64,000 bases of DNA, from assembly GCA_021156365.1 (NCBI GenBank), contig JAJNDK010000011.1:62001-126000 (forward strand), in the 5' to 3' direction. Below the pieces are notes generated by a model. That model was not told the DNA's origin. It ran no database searches and was given only the letters and a program-made list of their open reading frames with translations. A program made the translations under genes and the position numbers. Source of the stretch: Bacteroidota bacterium (GTDB taxonomy: Bacteria > Bacteroidota > Bacteroidia > B-17B0 > Aurantibacillaceae). This document shows positions 55,905 to 64,000 of this stretch, piece by piece; position 1 is the stretch's first letter; every line of letters begins with the position of its first letter.

Positions 55905-56799
55905 TCCCGTAAGAGCCATACAGCAGCGATGGAAAAAGCTGAACAGGCGGATGAACAAAGTCAGCCTGGAACAGATCAAAAAAGATATTGCAAACCTGCC
56001 GATCAATAAGGGAGATACTGTTTTTGTGCATTCGGCGCTGAGCAGCCTGGGTTATTTTGACTTTGATCCGGAACGCCTGATCGAATTATTACTGGACAAA
56101 GTAGGAACGGAAGGTAATTTACTGATGCCGGGTTTCCCGATCAATGGGTATACTATCGATTACCTGAAAGCCAATCCTGTATTTGATGTGCAGAAAACGC
56201 CTTCCCGAATGGGAATGTTCACAGAAAAGTTCCGGACAAAATTCAAAGCGGAACGATCCCTGCATCCTTCTCACAGTGTTTTGGCGGTAGGCCCTTTAGC
56301 AAAAGAAATAACAGCGGAACATCATTTGAGTCCCAATCCCTTTGGAACACATTCACCGTTTTATAAATTCCTGCAGCTCAAGAACAGCAAAGTATTGGGA
56401 CTCGGAACCACCATATTTCCTTTTACGGTGTTCAGGGTATACGAGTCGATGAATTATGAAAGCTATCCGGTGCAGGTATTTAACGAAGAGAAAATGGATA
56501 CGGAAATAATTGACAGAGACGGTAAACGGTTTTTCTATACCACTTTTGTCCATAATCCGCAAGCCAGTAACCTTCGCAGGAACATGCTTTTTGAAAATTA
56601 TTTTATAAAAAAAGGCATGCTGAAAAAATACAAAACCGGGAGAACGGATTCGTATCTGCTAAGCGCCGGTGAATTCCTGAAAGAAATGGAAGAAAATTAC
56701 AAACAGGGAAATCTTCCGTACCTCGGGCATTACAGGGATTTTGAGCTGAATAAAGTCGATCAGTCCCGCTTATTCAAAAAGACAGATGCAGAAGCGTGA
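55897..56799 (+). CDS. AAC(3)-fold N-acetyltransferase
   Basis: This is a 300-aa acetyl-CoA-dependent enzyme with the aminoglycoside 3-N-acetyltransferase fold. Motifs are GDTVFVHSALSSLGYF near the N-terminus, GTEGNLLMPGFP, ERSLHPSHSVLAVG (catalytic His region) and FGTHSPFYKF. In glycan loci such proteins probably acetylate an amino sugar of the polymer or its precursor, and nothing suggests an antibiotic-resistance role. It overlaps a NodB-type deacetylase by 14 bases. Confidence 0.88.
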   Translation: MFNPVRAIQQRWKKLNRRMNKVSLEQIKKDIANLPINKGDTVFVHSALSSLGYFDFDPERLIELLLDKVGTEGNLLMPGFPINGYTIDYLKANPVFDVQKTPSRMGMFTEKFRTKFKAERSLHPSHSVLAVGPLAKEITAEHHLSPNPFGTHSPFYKFLQLKNSKVLGLGTTIFPFTVFRVYESMNYESYPVQVFNEEKMDTEIIDRDGKRFFYTTFVHNPQASNLRRNMLFENYFIKKGMLKKYKTGRTDSYLLSAGEFLKEMEENYKQGNLPYLGHYRDFELNKVDQSRLFKKTDAEA

Positions 56800-57820
56800 C
56801 CTCCTGCTTACCTTCGATTACGAATTGTTCCTTGGGGCAAAAAGTGGCTCTGTGAAAAAATGCCTGCTGGAACCTACAGATCTGCTCCTGAATTTGTTTG
56901 ATGCGCATGGAATAAAGAATGCCATCTTTTTTGTTGACACTACTTACCTGATCCGGTTAAAGGAACAAAACAATGATACCTGCAAAGTCGATTTTGAATC
57001 CATCAGCGCGCAGATCCGAACATTGATCCGCAAAGGGCATTATGTATTCCCGCATATTCACCCGCATTGGATAGATGCGGTTTATGATGCAGATGCGAAT
57101 CAATGGTCATTAAAAGATTATTCCAAATACCGTTTTCACCATGCCTCAGCGGCGGAGAAGGAAGAGTTGTTTGCTAAATCTGTATCTGTCTTAAAAGAAA
57201 TAATAGAACCTGAAAACCCCGGTTATAAACTGAGTGGATACAGGGCAGGGGGCTGGTCTCTGCAACCGTTTGAAGATTTCAGACCTTTTTTCGAAAGGTA
57301 CGGTATAACGAAGGAATTTTCGGTAGTGCCCGGCTTCAAAAATCTGTCCGACGCTCAGTACTTTGATTTCAGTGGATGTCCTGCAAAAAAAGTATACACA
57401 TTTTCGGATGATCCGCTGGAAGAAGCAACAAACGGAAAGTACACGGAATATACTATTTCGAAGCTACCCGTCACAGGCAGAATGTATTTGCTCGGTAAAG
57501 TATGGGGGAAATACCTCTGGAAAACAGGTCAACGCTCATTGGGCGACGGATCAGGAGTGGTGATCAAGGATACAAGTGTTACGAAGAACAAAGAAGATCT
57601 TCTCGGCTCTGAAAATGAGGAAATGCTCTCTGTCGAATTACTGACAAAAGTAAAATTGCCGCATTACAAGAGATTCCTGCGTAATAATAACTACATGCAT
57701 TTTATTTCCCATCCTAAAATGCTGTCTCTTCATAATATCAATTGTTTCGGACAGTTTTTGAAATGGGCAAAGAAACAATACATTCTTCAAACGGATTTTT
57801 CCGTGGTTGAAATTCAATAA
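56786..57820 (+). CDS. Polysaccharide deacetylase-like (NodB/CE4) protein
   Basis: This is a 344-aa metal-dependent deacetylase-type protein. The first motif LLTFDYELF carries the metal/catalytic Asp, FPHIHPHWID the His pair, GYRAGGWSLQP the third motif, and MHFISHPKM a late His. No signal peptide is present, so it should act in the cytosol on a lipid-linked or nucleotide-linked sugar. The extension beyond residue ~200 is long for the family. Its partner gene upstream is an N-acetyltransferase. Confidence 0.82.
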   Translation: MQKRDLLLTFDYELFLGAKSGSVKKCLLEPTDLLLNLFDAHGIKNAIFFVDTTYLIRLKEQNNDTCKVDFESISAQIRTLIRKGHYVFPHIHPHWIDAVYDADANQWSLKDYSKYRFHHASAAEKEELFAKSVSVLKEIIEPENPGYKLSGYRAGGWSLQPFEDFRPFFERYGITKEFSVVPGFKNLSDAQYFDFSGCPAKKVYTFSDDPLEEATNGKYTEYTISKLPVTGRMYLLGKVWGKYLWKTGQRSLGDGSGVVIKDTSVTKNKEDLLGSENEEMLSVELLTKVKLPHYKRFLRNNNYMHFISHPKMLSLHNINCFGQFLKWAKKQYILQTDFSVVEIQ

Positions 57821-57838
57821 TTTTAAAACTCAAATCAC

Positions 57839-58822
57839 ATGAATACCAATCCTTTTGTAAAAAAGATCATCGATCTCAACAATACGATTGCTGATAGACA
57901 TGCTTTTCATAAAGCCGCTGCTCCTATCCTCATGGAAATGGGCAGGGATAAAAATTTCTGGAACGAAGTGTTCAAACAGAACCTTAGCGACAAAGGATAT
58001 CTCCAACGGAAATGGACGATGTATGAGATCCCTTTCTTTTATGTATTTGAAAACGATGATTTTTATCTGAAAGTGCATTTGTTTGTTCCTTTGCAGTCCT
58101 ATGCACCGCAAATAGCGGCTTCAGCGATCCATCATCACAACAATTACCTGCTTTCCACCTTTGCTGCATACGGGCCCGGCTACGAGACGATGTTGTTCGA
58201 AAAAAACTTTACGGTCGATCCGAAAACAAAAGAAACGAACCTGAAAATAAGAGAACAGTTCACGCAGCAGGAACGTCCCCTGCATTTGGTGGATGCCTGG
58301 GAACCACATGTAGTGATCAACCCGGTTTCCTTATCGGCCACGCTGGTATTGTGGAGCCCTGATAAAAAAAGAGCCACGGATTCCCTGCGCAGCAATCCTT
58401 TGCTGAAAGCGATCAAAATGCCTTTGCGTAAGCTGATCTATGCATTAGGTATGGACCGGAAAGTGGGGATCGCTGCGAAAGAAACCTACCAATTCTACGT
58501 GCAGGATAATAAATTTCATGCAGTGCTGGAAGATGACTTTTTTGCACCTACGCGCGCCCAGGCCGGTTCTGAAGTGGATGATTATTCGATCCAAACGGTT
58601 TTTGCTTTTATGCAGCGAATGGGTTTTGAAGACAAAGCTTTTATCCAATCACTAAAAAGCTCTCCGGATGTTCCTGCCTATTACCACAAATGGATCGATA
58701 TGTTCCTGAAAGGTGAAACGATCCCGGATACTTTTGCAAAAGAAACGATCAATGTTCCCGGTGGAAGGATGACGGTGGAAGATATACAGCGAACCAGTAA
58801 ACACGTGAATTCGGGAGTATGA
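57839..58822 (+). CDS. Uncharacterised protein with cupin-like motifs
   Basis: This is a 327-aa protein without signal peptide or membrane segment, and I cannot name a family. His98-100 in SAIHHHNNYLL, Glu116 in YGPGYE and the pattern His157-x3-Asn161 (EPHVVIN) resemble the metal-binding motifs of cupins (HxH...E and HX3N), so a metal-binding beta-barrel core is possible. The last ~100 residues appear helical. Its start codon lies 18 bases after the deacetylase gene, and its end overlaps the membrane-protein gene by 4 bases (ATGA), which ties it to the glycan locus. Confidence 0.6.
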   Translation: MNTNPFVKKIIDLNNTIADRHAFHKAAAPILMEMGRDKNFWNEVFKQNLSDKGYLQRKWTMYEIPFFYVFENDDFYLKVHLFVPLQSYAPQIAASAIHHHNNYLLSTFAAYGPGYETMLFEKNFTVDPKTKETNLKIREQFTQQERPLHLVDAWEPHVVINPVSLSATLVLWSPDKKRATDSLRSNPLLKAIKMPLRKLIYALGMDRKVGIAAKETYQFYVQDNKFHAVLEDDFFAPTRAQAGSEVDDYSIQTVFAFMQRMGFEDKAFIQSLKSSPDVPAYYHKWIDMFLKGETIPDTFAKETINVPGGRMTVEDIQRTSKHVNSGV

Positions 58823-60477
58823 AGGATTTTGTGAAAAGAAACAAAGGGATTTTACTGGCACTTCTTGTGCTATTGATCTACCTGTCTCCGAATATATTCA
58901 TGGCATACAAGGCACGTTACCTCGTGCATGATAATCTCGATTCGAATGTGGTTTGGTACAAGAACCTCGCAGAATCCGGAAAAATGTTTGCCGATAATAA
59001 GGAGATCGTTCCCAACAGTCTTGCCGGTATTCCAAGAGGTTGTTATCCTTCCGAGCTGAATTTCCTGCATTTGTTCTACCTGTGGTTTTCACCGCTGTTT
59101 GCCTACAACCTGAATATCGTGATCATGCACCTGGTCGCATTTTTCGGGATGTACCTGCTTACCCGTAAATATTTATTCAAGAATGAGCCACAATGGCTTC
59201 CAATAAGTATTTCTTTATTGTTTGCCTTGCTTCCTTTCTGGCCTTCAGGAGCACTTGCTATTACAGGACAACCGTTATTATTATTTGCTTTCCTGAACAT
59301 ACTCAACTACGAGCTGAACTGGAAGAACTGGCTGATCATATTGATCATTCCATTATATTCCGTTCTTATTCTCAGTAATTTCTTTTTCCTGATCCTTATC
59401 GGCTTGGTGTTCCTGGTGTATTCATTTCGGAAACGGAAGATCAATTTCTGGTTCATTGCCTCCATGATCTTATTTGTGTTGACATCGGTTATTGCCGAAC
59501 ACAAATTGTTTGAGATGCAATTCATTGAACATTTCGACAGCCATCGTTCTGCAATGAAACACTTCGGGACACTGAACCTGAAAGGGGTGATCGGGGTTTC
59601 GCTGAAACATTTTATGAAAGGGCAGTATCATTTCCATAGCCTGCAATTCCCGTTTTCCATCCTGCTTGCTGCGACTGCCTTTATTTTTGCAAAACTGAAA
59701 AGGGACAGGTTTATTCTGTTCGGCCTTTTATTGTCGGCGTATTTCATGTCCTTTTTGTTGGTGCTGCCGGACTGGATGCCCATGCAGGCGTTTATGCTGA
59801 AACATAACCTGCTGAAGTCACTTTCCCTTCGGTTCTATTCGCTTTTCCCAATCCTCTGGTTCATTATACTGGCCTATTCTTCCTGGGTACTTGTACAATC
59901 AAGGCCTGTGGCTAAAAAGATCCTTCCCTTCGTATTCGTTGGAATGGGGGCGTTCAGTTTTTTTTCGCTTAATGACACGGATTACAACGGATCGGAGTTT
60001 GCAGAGAATAGTTTTTACCGGACGTATTTTGATAAGGCCAATGTCAATTATAATACCTTTGAAGATCATTATCAGACAACGCTATTCAGCGAAGTAAAGG
60101 CAAAAGTGCCTGCCGGAGATTACAACATTGGTTGTATCGGCTTCGAGCCGGAGATTGCCCAGTACAATGGATACAATACGATTGACGGTTATTTTTTCTA
60201 TTATGCAAAGACATATAATGAATTCATGAACTCAATCAATGAGAAAGAATTGGCAAAAGGAAAAGTAAATGCCGTCTATAGCCGTTGTTACCTCGTAAGT
60301 AATGACCTGGAAAAAGGAAAAAATATAATTGATGATCTGCAGCTTGATTATGATAAAATGAAGGAGATCCGGACAAAATACATTTTCAGCTCCCGGAAGA
60401 TCATTAACGAAAGACTTACCAACGAACAATTTGTTGGAGAAGGGAACAACGGACTGTTTATTTATACGATCCAATAA
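58819..60477 (+). CDS. Polytopic membrane protein, GT-C/YfhO-like (DUF6044-like)
   Basis: This is a 552-aa protein with roughly ten transmembrane helices up to residue ~390 and an extracytoplasmic C-terminal domain. After the first helix there is an acidic loop (LVHDNLDSNVVWYKNLAESG) with Asp residues, as in lipid-linked-sugar glycosyltransferases of the GT-C class. The similarity is to DUF6044/YfhO-type proteins, whose activity is mostly unproven. It may add a sugar on the periplasmic side. The gene starts inside the stop of the previous gene. Confidence 0.72.
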   Translation: MKDFVKRNKGILLALLVLLIYLSPNIFMAYKARYLVHDNLDSNVVWYKNLAESGKMFADNKEIVPNSLAGIPRGCYPSELNFLHLFYLWFSPLFAYNLNIVIMHLVAFFGMYLLTRKYLFKNEPQWLPISISLLFALLPFWPSGALAITGQPLLLFAFLNILNYELNWKNWLIILIIPLYSVLILSNFFFLILIGLVFLVYSFRKRKINFWFIASMILFVLTSVIAEHKLFEMQFIEHFDSHRSAMKHFGTLNLKGVIGVSLKHFMKGQYHFHSLQFPFSILLAATAFIFAKLKRDRFILFGLLLSAYFMSFLLVLPDWMPMQAFMLKHNLLKSLSLRFYSLFPILWFIILAYSSWVLVQSRPVAKKILPFVFVGMGAFSFFSLNDTDYNGSEFAENSFYRTYFDKANVNYNTFEDHYQTTLFSEVKAKVPAGDYNIGCIGFEPEIAQYNGYNTIDGYFFYYAKTYNEFMNSINEKELAKGKVNAVYSRCYLVSNDLEKGKNIIDDLQLDYDKMKEIRTKYIFSSRKIINERLTNEQFVGEGNNGLFIYTIQ

Positions 60478-61329
60478 TTGAAGGCTGAAGAAAACATATT
60501 GATCATTGGATCCAACAGTTTCCTCGCAAAATGTCTGATTGGCAAACTGAAGGACACTGCCAACATTACGGGTGTGTATCACATCTCCACGCATCTTCAT
60601 GAAGCGGGTGTTGAATATATAAATGTTGCAACACTGGATCAGTTGCAGGATGTATTCGAAGTGGTGTATCTGATCAGTGCTTATGTACCCGAGAAAGGAA
60701 ATACGGATTATTACAATTTATATGCAGTGAATGTAGAGCTCGCAGAAAAAGTGTCAAAACAATTCCCTTCAGCGCATATCGTACTGGCATCATCGGTTTC
60801 TGTTTACGGCGAACCGGAAGGTATCATCAATGAAAGGACAGCTTCAATAAAAACAAATCCATATGGTCTGAGTAAATTATGGGCAGAGGAAATGATCAAG
60901 CAACATTCTTCTTATTCGATACACCGGATCTCTTCCATGTATGGCGAGCATATGAAAACAAGTACTTTTTTACCCCTTATCTGTAAAAATGCAATTCAGC
61001 ACGGAAAAATTACTTTACTGGGAACTGGAGAAAGAAAACAGAATTATATACATGTGAACGATGTGGCTGAGTCAATGATCAACGCTGCCAACCGGAAGGG
61101 GAAAGGAATTTTTTTAAGTGTGTATCCACAATCATTTTCGAACCGGGAGATCGCGGGTATGATAAAAGAGCAGATGCCAGGTACACAGATAGAGTTTCAG
61201 GGCACTGATCATTCGCCCTCGTATGTATATGATGCGGAGTTTAGCTATACATCATTGGAATGGAACTGTAAGACAAATATGCAAACGGGAATAAAACAAC
61301 TATGCGAATGGATAAAAAAAGGATCTTAG
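60478..61329 (+). CDS. NAD-dependent epimerase/dehydratase-like SDR
   Basis: This is a 283-aa Rossmann-fold protein. The start is a TTG (60478) placed directly after the previous TAA; no ATG fits before the first strand NILIIGSNSFLAKCL. The active-site part is VLASSVSVYGEPEG with NPYGLSKLWAEEM (Tyr-x3-Lys), and NYIHVNDVAESMINA is a family signature. The glycine motif (GSNSFLAK) is atypical compared with GxxGxxG. It probably makes a keto- or deoxy-sugar nucleotide. It overlaps the ATP-grasp gene by 28 bases. Confidence 0.85.
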   Translation: MKAEENILIIGSNSFLAKCLIGKLKDTANITGVYHISTHLHEAGVEYINVATLDQLQDVFEVVYLISAYVPEKGNTDYYNLYAVNVELAEKVSKQFPSAHIVLASSVSVYGEPEGIINERTASIKTNPYGLSKLWAEEMIKQHSSYSIHRISSMYGEHMKTSTFLPLICKNAIQHGKITLLGTGERKQNYIHVNDVAESMINAANRKGKGIFLSVYPQSFSNREIAGMIKEQMPGTQIEFQGTDHSPSYVYDAEFSYTSLEWNCKTNMQTGIKQLCEWIKKGS

Positions 61330-62267
61330 TTACAGGGATCGGCGGAAACGTAGGACAGGGCATATTGAGAAATATTCTGAGCCTTGAGCTGCCGGTGGAG
61401 CTGTTCGGTTGCAACGTTGTGGAGTTTTCACCGGGTAATTATTTTTGCAAAGAAGTATTCAAAGTTCCTTTTGCCTATGACAAAGAATATATACCTGCGA
61501 TAAAGGACATCGTTGTTTCACAAAAGATCGACCTGGTGATCCCTTCCACCGATTATGAAGTGTATTACCTCGCAAAACACAGAGATGAAATTCCCTGCAC
61601 TGTTGCAACTTCCGGTCCAATTGCTTCCGGACTCTACCTCGATAAATACAAAACATTCCTGCATCATAAAAAATACGATATACCTTTTGCAGATTCAGTA
61701 TTACCCGGCCAATACAAAGGCCAGTTCGGGGATATCATCCTGAAACCAAGAGAGGGAAGAGGCTCAAGGGGCATTTTTATCAACCCGACGAATCTTGACG
61801 GATTTTCGGATGATAAATACATGGTGCAACCGTTGTTGAAAGGGAAAGAGATCACTACTGCCTTTTATGTGGATAAGCAACGGAAATTACATGGAATGAT
61901 AACCATGGAAAGAAGCCTCGAGAATGGCACCACTACTGCCTGCAATGTAATCATGGAGTATGATGCGCAACTCTTGCCTATCCTGAATCGGATCATTTTA
62001 GCAAGTGATGTCGAAGGCGCTGTGAACCTTCAGTCCATTGTGACAGAAGATAGAGCCATTGTTCCTTTTGAAGTGAACTGCCGTATTTCCGGGACCAATT
62101 CCATTCGTTCCAATTTCGGATTCAAAGATGTGTGGTATACACTGCAGGAAAATCTCTATCACACCGCTCCTGATAAAGTGGAAGTAACGAAAGGAAAAGC
62201 GGTCCGTGTATTAATGGATATTATTTACAAAGAAGATCAGTCCGATCAGCAACCCTATATATTTTAA
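61302..62267 (+). CDS. ATP-grasp domain protein (second copy type)
   Basis: This is a 321-aa ligase-type protein. The N-terminal domain is RILVTGIGGNVGQGILRN. The ATP-grasp core has DIILKPREGRGSRGIF, YMVQPLLKGKEITTAFY and the metal-binding end VPFEVNCRISGTNS. Family knowledge predicts formation of an amide or peptide bond, with substrates unknown. Its stop codon shares one base with the start of the HAD gene (TAATG). This repeats the ATP-grasp plus HAD order seen at 44411-45671. Confidence 0.85.
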   Translation: MRMDKKRILVTGIGGNVGQGILRNILSLELPVELFGCNVVEFSPGNYFCKEVFKVPFAYDKEYIPAIKDIVVSQKIDLVIPSTDYEVYYLAKHRDEIPCTVATSGPIASGLYLDKYKTFLHHKKYDIPFADSVLPGQYKGQFGDIILKPREGRGSRGIFINPTNLDGFSDDKYMVQPLLKGKEITTAFYVDKQRKLHGMITMERSLENGTTTACNVIMEYDAQLLPILNRIILASDVEGAVNLQSIVTEDRAIVPFEVNCRISGTNSIRSNFGFKDVWYTLQENLYHTAPDKVEVTKGKAVRVLMDIIYKEDQSDQQPYIF

Positions 62268-62926
62268 TGATAAAAGCACTATTATTTGACGCTGCGAATA
62301 CGCTGATCTATAAACCGGATCTGCTCGATCGTATCGATACTGTATTGAAAAAACATGGATACGAAGTAAATAAGGAATTACTTCGCTCACGGCATAAGCT
62401 GGTATCCGAGATCATTCATTTTCCCGACAGGACCGATAGCAGCTTTTACGAGCATTTCAATAGTGAGTTGCTTTTGTCTTTGGGTATACTTCCAGACAAG
62501 CATCTTCTGGACGATGTGTTTTCTGCCTGCACTTATTTACCCTGGCATTTGTTTGAGGATTGTAAGGAATTAAATGCGCTCGCTTTGCCTAAGTATGTGC
62601 TTTCTAATTTTAATACCGGACTGGATGAATTGATGAATAGGTTGATGCCCGGTTGTTTTGAAGGTTACATTGTTTCGGAAAAAGAAGGATGCAGGAAGCC
62701 CGACACCAGATTTTATGAGCTGGCCATACAGAAACTGGGTGTAAAGCCCGGAGAGATTGCATATGTAGGCGATTCATTGAAGCTGGACATCATTCCCGCC
62801 CGGAAATGCGGGATGAATGCCATTTTAATTGACAGGTTCGGCGATTTTAGTAATTTTGAGCATCGCATGAATTCTTTTGGACAGATGCAGGGCATTATTG
62901 ATACATTAAATAAACAAAGCGCGTGA
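62267..62926 (+). CDS. HAD-superfamily hydrolase
   Basis: This is a 219-aa phosphatase-like protein with an alpha-helical C1 cap. Motif I is LLFDAANTL, where the usual DxD second Asp is replaced (D-A-A-N), so phosphatase activity may be reduced or changed. Motif II is YVLSNF, the Lys is in GCRKPDTRFYELA, and motif IV is YVGDSLKLDIIPA. It is linked by overlap to the ATP-grasp gene upstream and the GT2 gene downstream. Confidence 0.85.
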   Translation: MIKALLFDAANTLIYKPDLLDRIDTVLKKHGYEVNKELLRSRHKLVSEIIHFPDRTDSSFYEHFNSELLLSLGILPDKHLLDDVFSACTYLPWHLFEDCKELNALALPKYVLSNFNTGLDELMNRLMPGCFEGYIVSEKEGCRKPDTRFYELAIQKLGVKPGEIAYVGDSLKLDIIPARKCGMNAILIDRFGDFSNFEHRMNSFGQMQGIIDTLNKQSA

Positions 62927-63858
62927 AAAAAATTTCCCTCGTAGTTCCTGTTTTTTATGAAGAAGATTGTATTCTCCAGTTCATCGCGGAGGTAAAAGCA
63001 GCCTTTGCCGGACTGAATGGTCAATACCAATATGAATTCGTGTTTATCGATGATGGGAGCAAGGACCGTACTACAAGCCTGATCAAAGAAGAAGCTGCGA
63101 AAGATCAGCAGATCAAATTAGTGGAATTCTCCTACAACCATGGGAAACAATGGGCTGTATCAGCGGGCATCAAATACGCAACAGGTGATTATATGATCTA
63201 TATGGATCCGGATCTGCAGGATCCACCGGAGGAGATCCATCGTTTTATTGAAGAGATCGAAAAGGGATATGACCTCGTTTTTGGTATCCGGAGAGAGAAA
63301 AAAGACAGCTTCATCAATATTATGTTCTCTAAGATCTTCTGGTGGGTGCTCGAAAAATTCACCGGACTGAAAATCCCGAAAGGTCTTGCAGTCATGCGGA
63401 TCTTCAACCGGAAATTTGCTGATAAATTCCTGGCTTATCCCGAACAGAACCGCTTCATCGAAGGGATGTTCATGCACGTAGGTCTCAAACAAACTACCAT
63501 AGAGATAACACAGCGGGCACGTTTTGCAGGCGTGAGCAAATTCAATTTCAGGCGAAAAATGAAACTGGCTTTTGACGCGATCTTCGACTTTTCAGAATTG
63601 CCTTTGAAGCAAACCGTTAAATTCGGTTTCTTTATGATGTTCATGGCCTTTTTGTCTTTGCTGACCATCGTTGTCCTGCGGTTATTCTTTATCGACTTCC
63701 AGATCGGCTGGCCATCCATTATTATCACGATCATCGGGGCAACAGGCATCCTGCTTTATTTTATGGGTGTGATAGCAATCTATATAGGCAGGATCTACAA
63801 AGAAGTAAAAGGAAGACCACTCTTCTCCATAAAAGAACTGACTAACATTCATGAGTAA
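62923..63858 (+). CDS. GT2 glycosyltransferase, DPM1/ArnC-like, with two C-terminal membrane helices
   Basis: This is a 311-aa enzyme that most likely moves a sugar from a nucleotide donor to undecaprenyl phosphate. The start is GTG (62923) overlapping the previous stop (GTGA). Motifs are SLVVPVFYEEDCI, FVFIDDGSKDRT, YMDPDLQDPPEEIH (the donor/metal Asp residues) and FIEGMFMHVGLKQ. Two transmembrane helices at about 230-285 are typical of the ArnC/GtrB type. The polyprenyl-linked sugar could serve the GT-C-like membrane protein at 58819. Confidence 0.92.
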   Translation: MKKISLVVPVFYEEDCILQFIAEVKAAFAGLNGQYQYEFVFIDDGSKDRTTSLIKEEAAKDQQIKLVEFSYNHGKQWAVSAGIKYATGDYMIYMDPDLQDPPEEIHRFIEEIEKGYDLVFGIRREKKDSFINIMFSKIFWWVLEKFTGLKIPKGLAVMRIFNRKFADKFLAYPEQNRFIEGMFMHVGLKQTTIEITQRARFAGVSKFNFRRKMKLAFDAIFDFSELPLKQTVKFGFFMMFMAFLSLLTIVVLRLFFIDFQIGWPSIIITIIGATGILLYFMGVIAIYIGRIYKEVKGRPLFSIKELTNIHE

Positions 63859-64000
63859 ACGACTTGCGATCATAGGTTCTTCGGATCTCGGTCAGTTGAT
63901 CGCCCATCACGCTGCAGTGAATTGCGGCTTTGAAATGATGGGATATTACGATGATTTTAATACAAACAAATTGAGTGTGGATCAGTATCCGATCCTTGGC
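63851..64000 (+). CDS. PglD/NeuD-like sugar O/N-acyltransferase, N-terminal fragment (cut by window end)
   Basis: The first 50 codons are visible and run off the window. The sequence SKRLAIIGSSDLGQLIAHHA, then FEMMGYYDDF, resembles the Rossmann-like N-terminal domain of PglD/NeuD acyltransferases. The hexapeptide domain that would prove this lies outside. If correct, it is another candidate for an acetylation step such as LegH. The start overlaps the GT2 stop by 8 bases (ATGAGTAA). Confidence 0.65.
   Translation, partial: MSKRLAIIGSSDLGQLIAHHAAVNCGFEMMGYYDDFNTNKLSVDQYPILG

Noticed and set aside
55897-56799. Aminoglycoside resistance gene aac(3)
   Set aside because: The fold matches, but the gene is embedded with overlaps in a glycan operon and no mobile or resistance context is seen.
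1-64000. tRNA, rRNA, complete insertion sequences, phage genes
   Set aside because: I looked for tRNA-like cloverleafs, rRNA segments, transposases, integrases and phage structural proteins and saw none.

Overview
This window comes from a member of the Bacteroidota. The evidence is a Bacteroidota-type RpoC, cargo carrying type IX secretion (T9SS) sorting domains of both type A and type B, a PorP/SprF-family protein, a LytTR regulator with a two-component propeller kinase, an UpxY-type antiterminator, and promoters of the TTTG-N19-TAnnTTTG form. The features suggest a Chitinophagales/Sphingobacteriales-like lineage, but the genus cannot be named from the sequence.

Bases 1-27342 are mostly housekeeping and cell-surface genes. 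In order they are: the 3' part of rpoC with a strong terminator; a TPR-SpoIIE phosphatase; a LytTR response regulator; a decayed kinase/regulator chimera (7374-7687); a type A T9SS cargo protein; a propeller histidine kinase; a nitronate monooxygenase-like enzyme (minus strand); an outer-membrane barrel protein; an arginase-family hydrolase; purA; an LTA-synthase-like sulfatase; a PorP/SprF plus type B cargo pair, lemA and htpG (all minus strand); and a small winged-helix/nucleotidyltransferase-like regulator whose promoter sits inside a near-perfect operator palindrome.

Bases 27544-64000 form one long co-directional surface-polysaccharide locus that continues past the window. It starts with an UpxY antiterminator. 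It is then interrupted by a GxxExxY nuclease-fold gene flanked by inverted and tandem repeats. A Wzm/Wzt ABC exporter follows. Next come sugar-nucleotide enzymes (two DegT aminotransferases and an epimerase), acyltransferases, and an acetamidino-forming triad (WbpG/PtmG-like amidotransferase, HisH-like glutaminase, HisF-like partner). After these are glycosyltransferases, an asparagine synthase, and an almost complete CMP-legionaminic-acid-type pathway: LegB, LegC, NeuB/LegI, NeuC/LegG, PtmE-like, NeuA/LegF, plus PtmF-like and PtmA-like oxidoreductases. The last part holds further glycosyltransferases, an AAC(3)-fold acetyltransferase, a NodB-type deacetylase, a cupin-like orphan, a large membrane protein, two ATP-grasp/HAD pairs, a DPM1-like GT2 and the start of a PglD/NeuD-like acyltransferase.

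The likely product is a cell-surface glycan exported by the ABC route and carrying a legionaminic-type nonulosonic acid, possibly amidinated. That product is inferred from gene content, not shown. Many junctions in the locus overlap, six of them as the same 8-nt ATGNNTAA arrangement, which suggests translational coupling.
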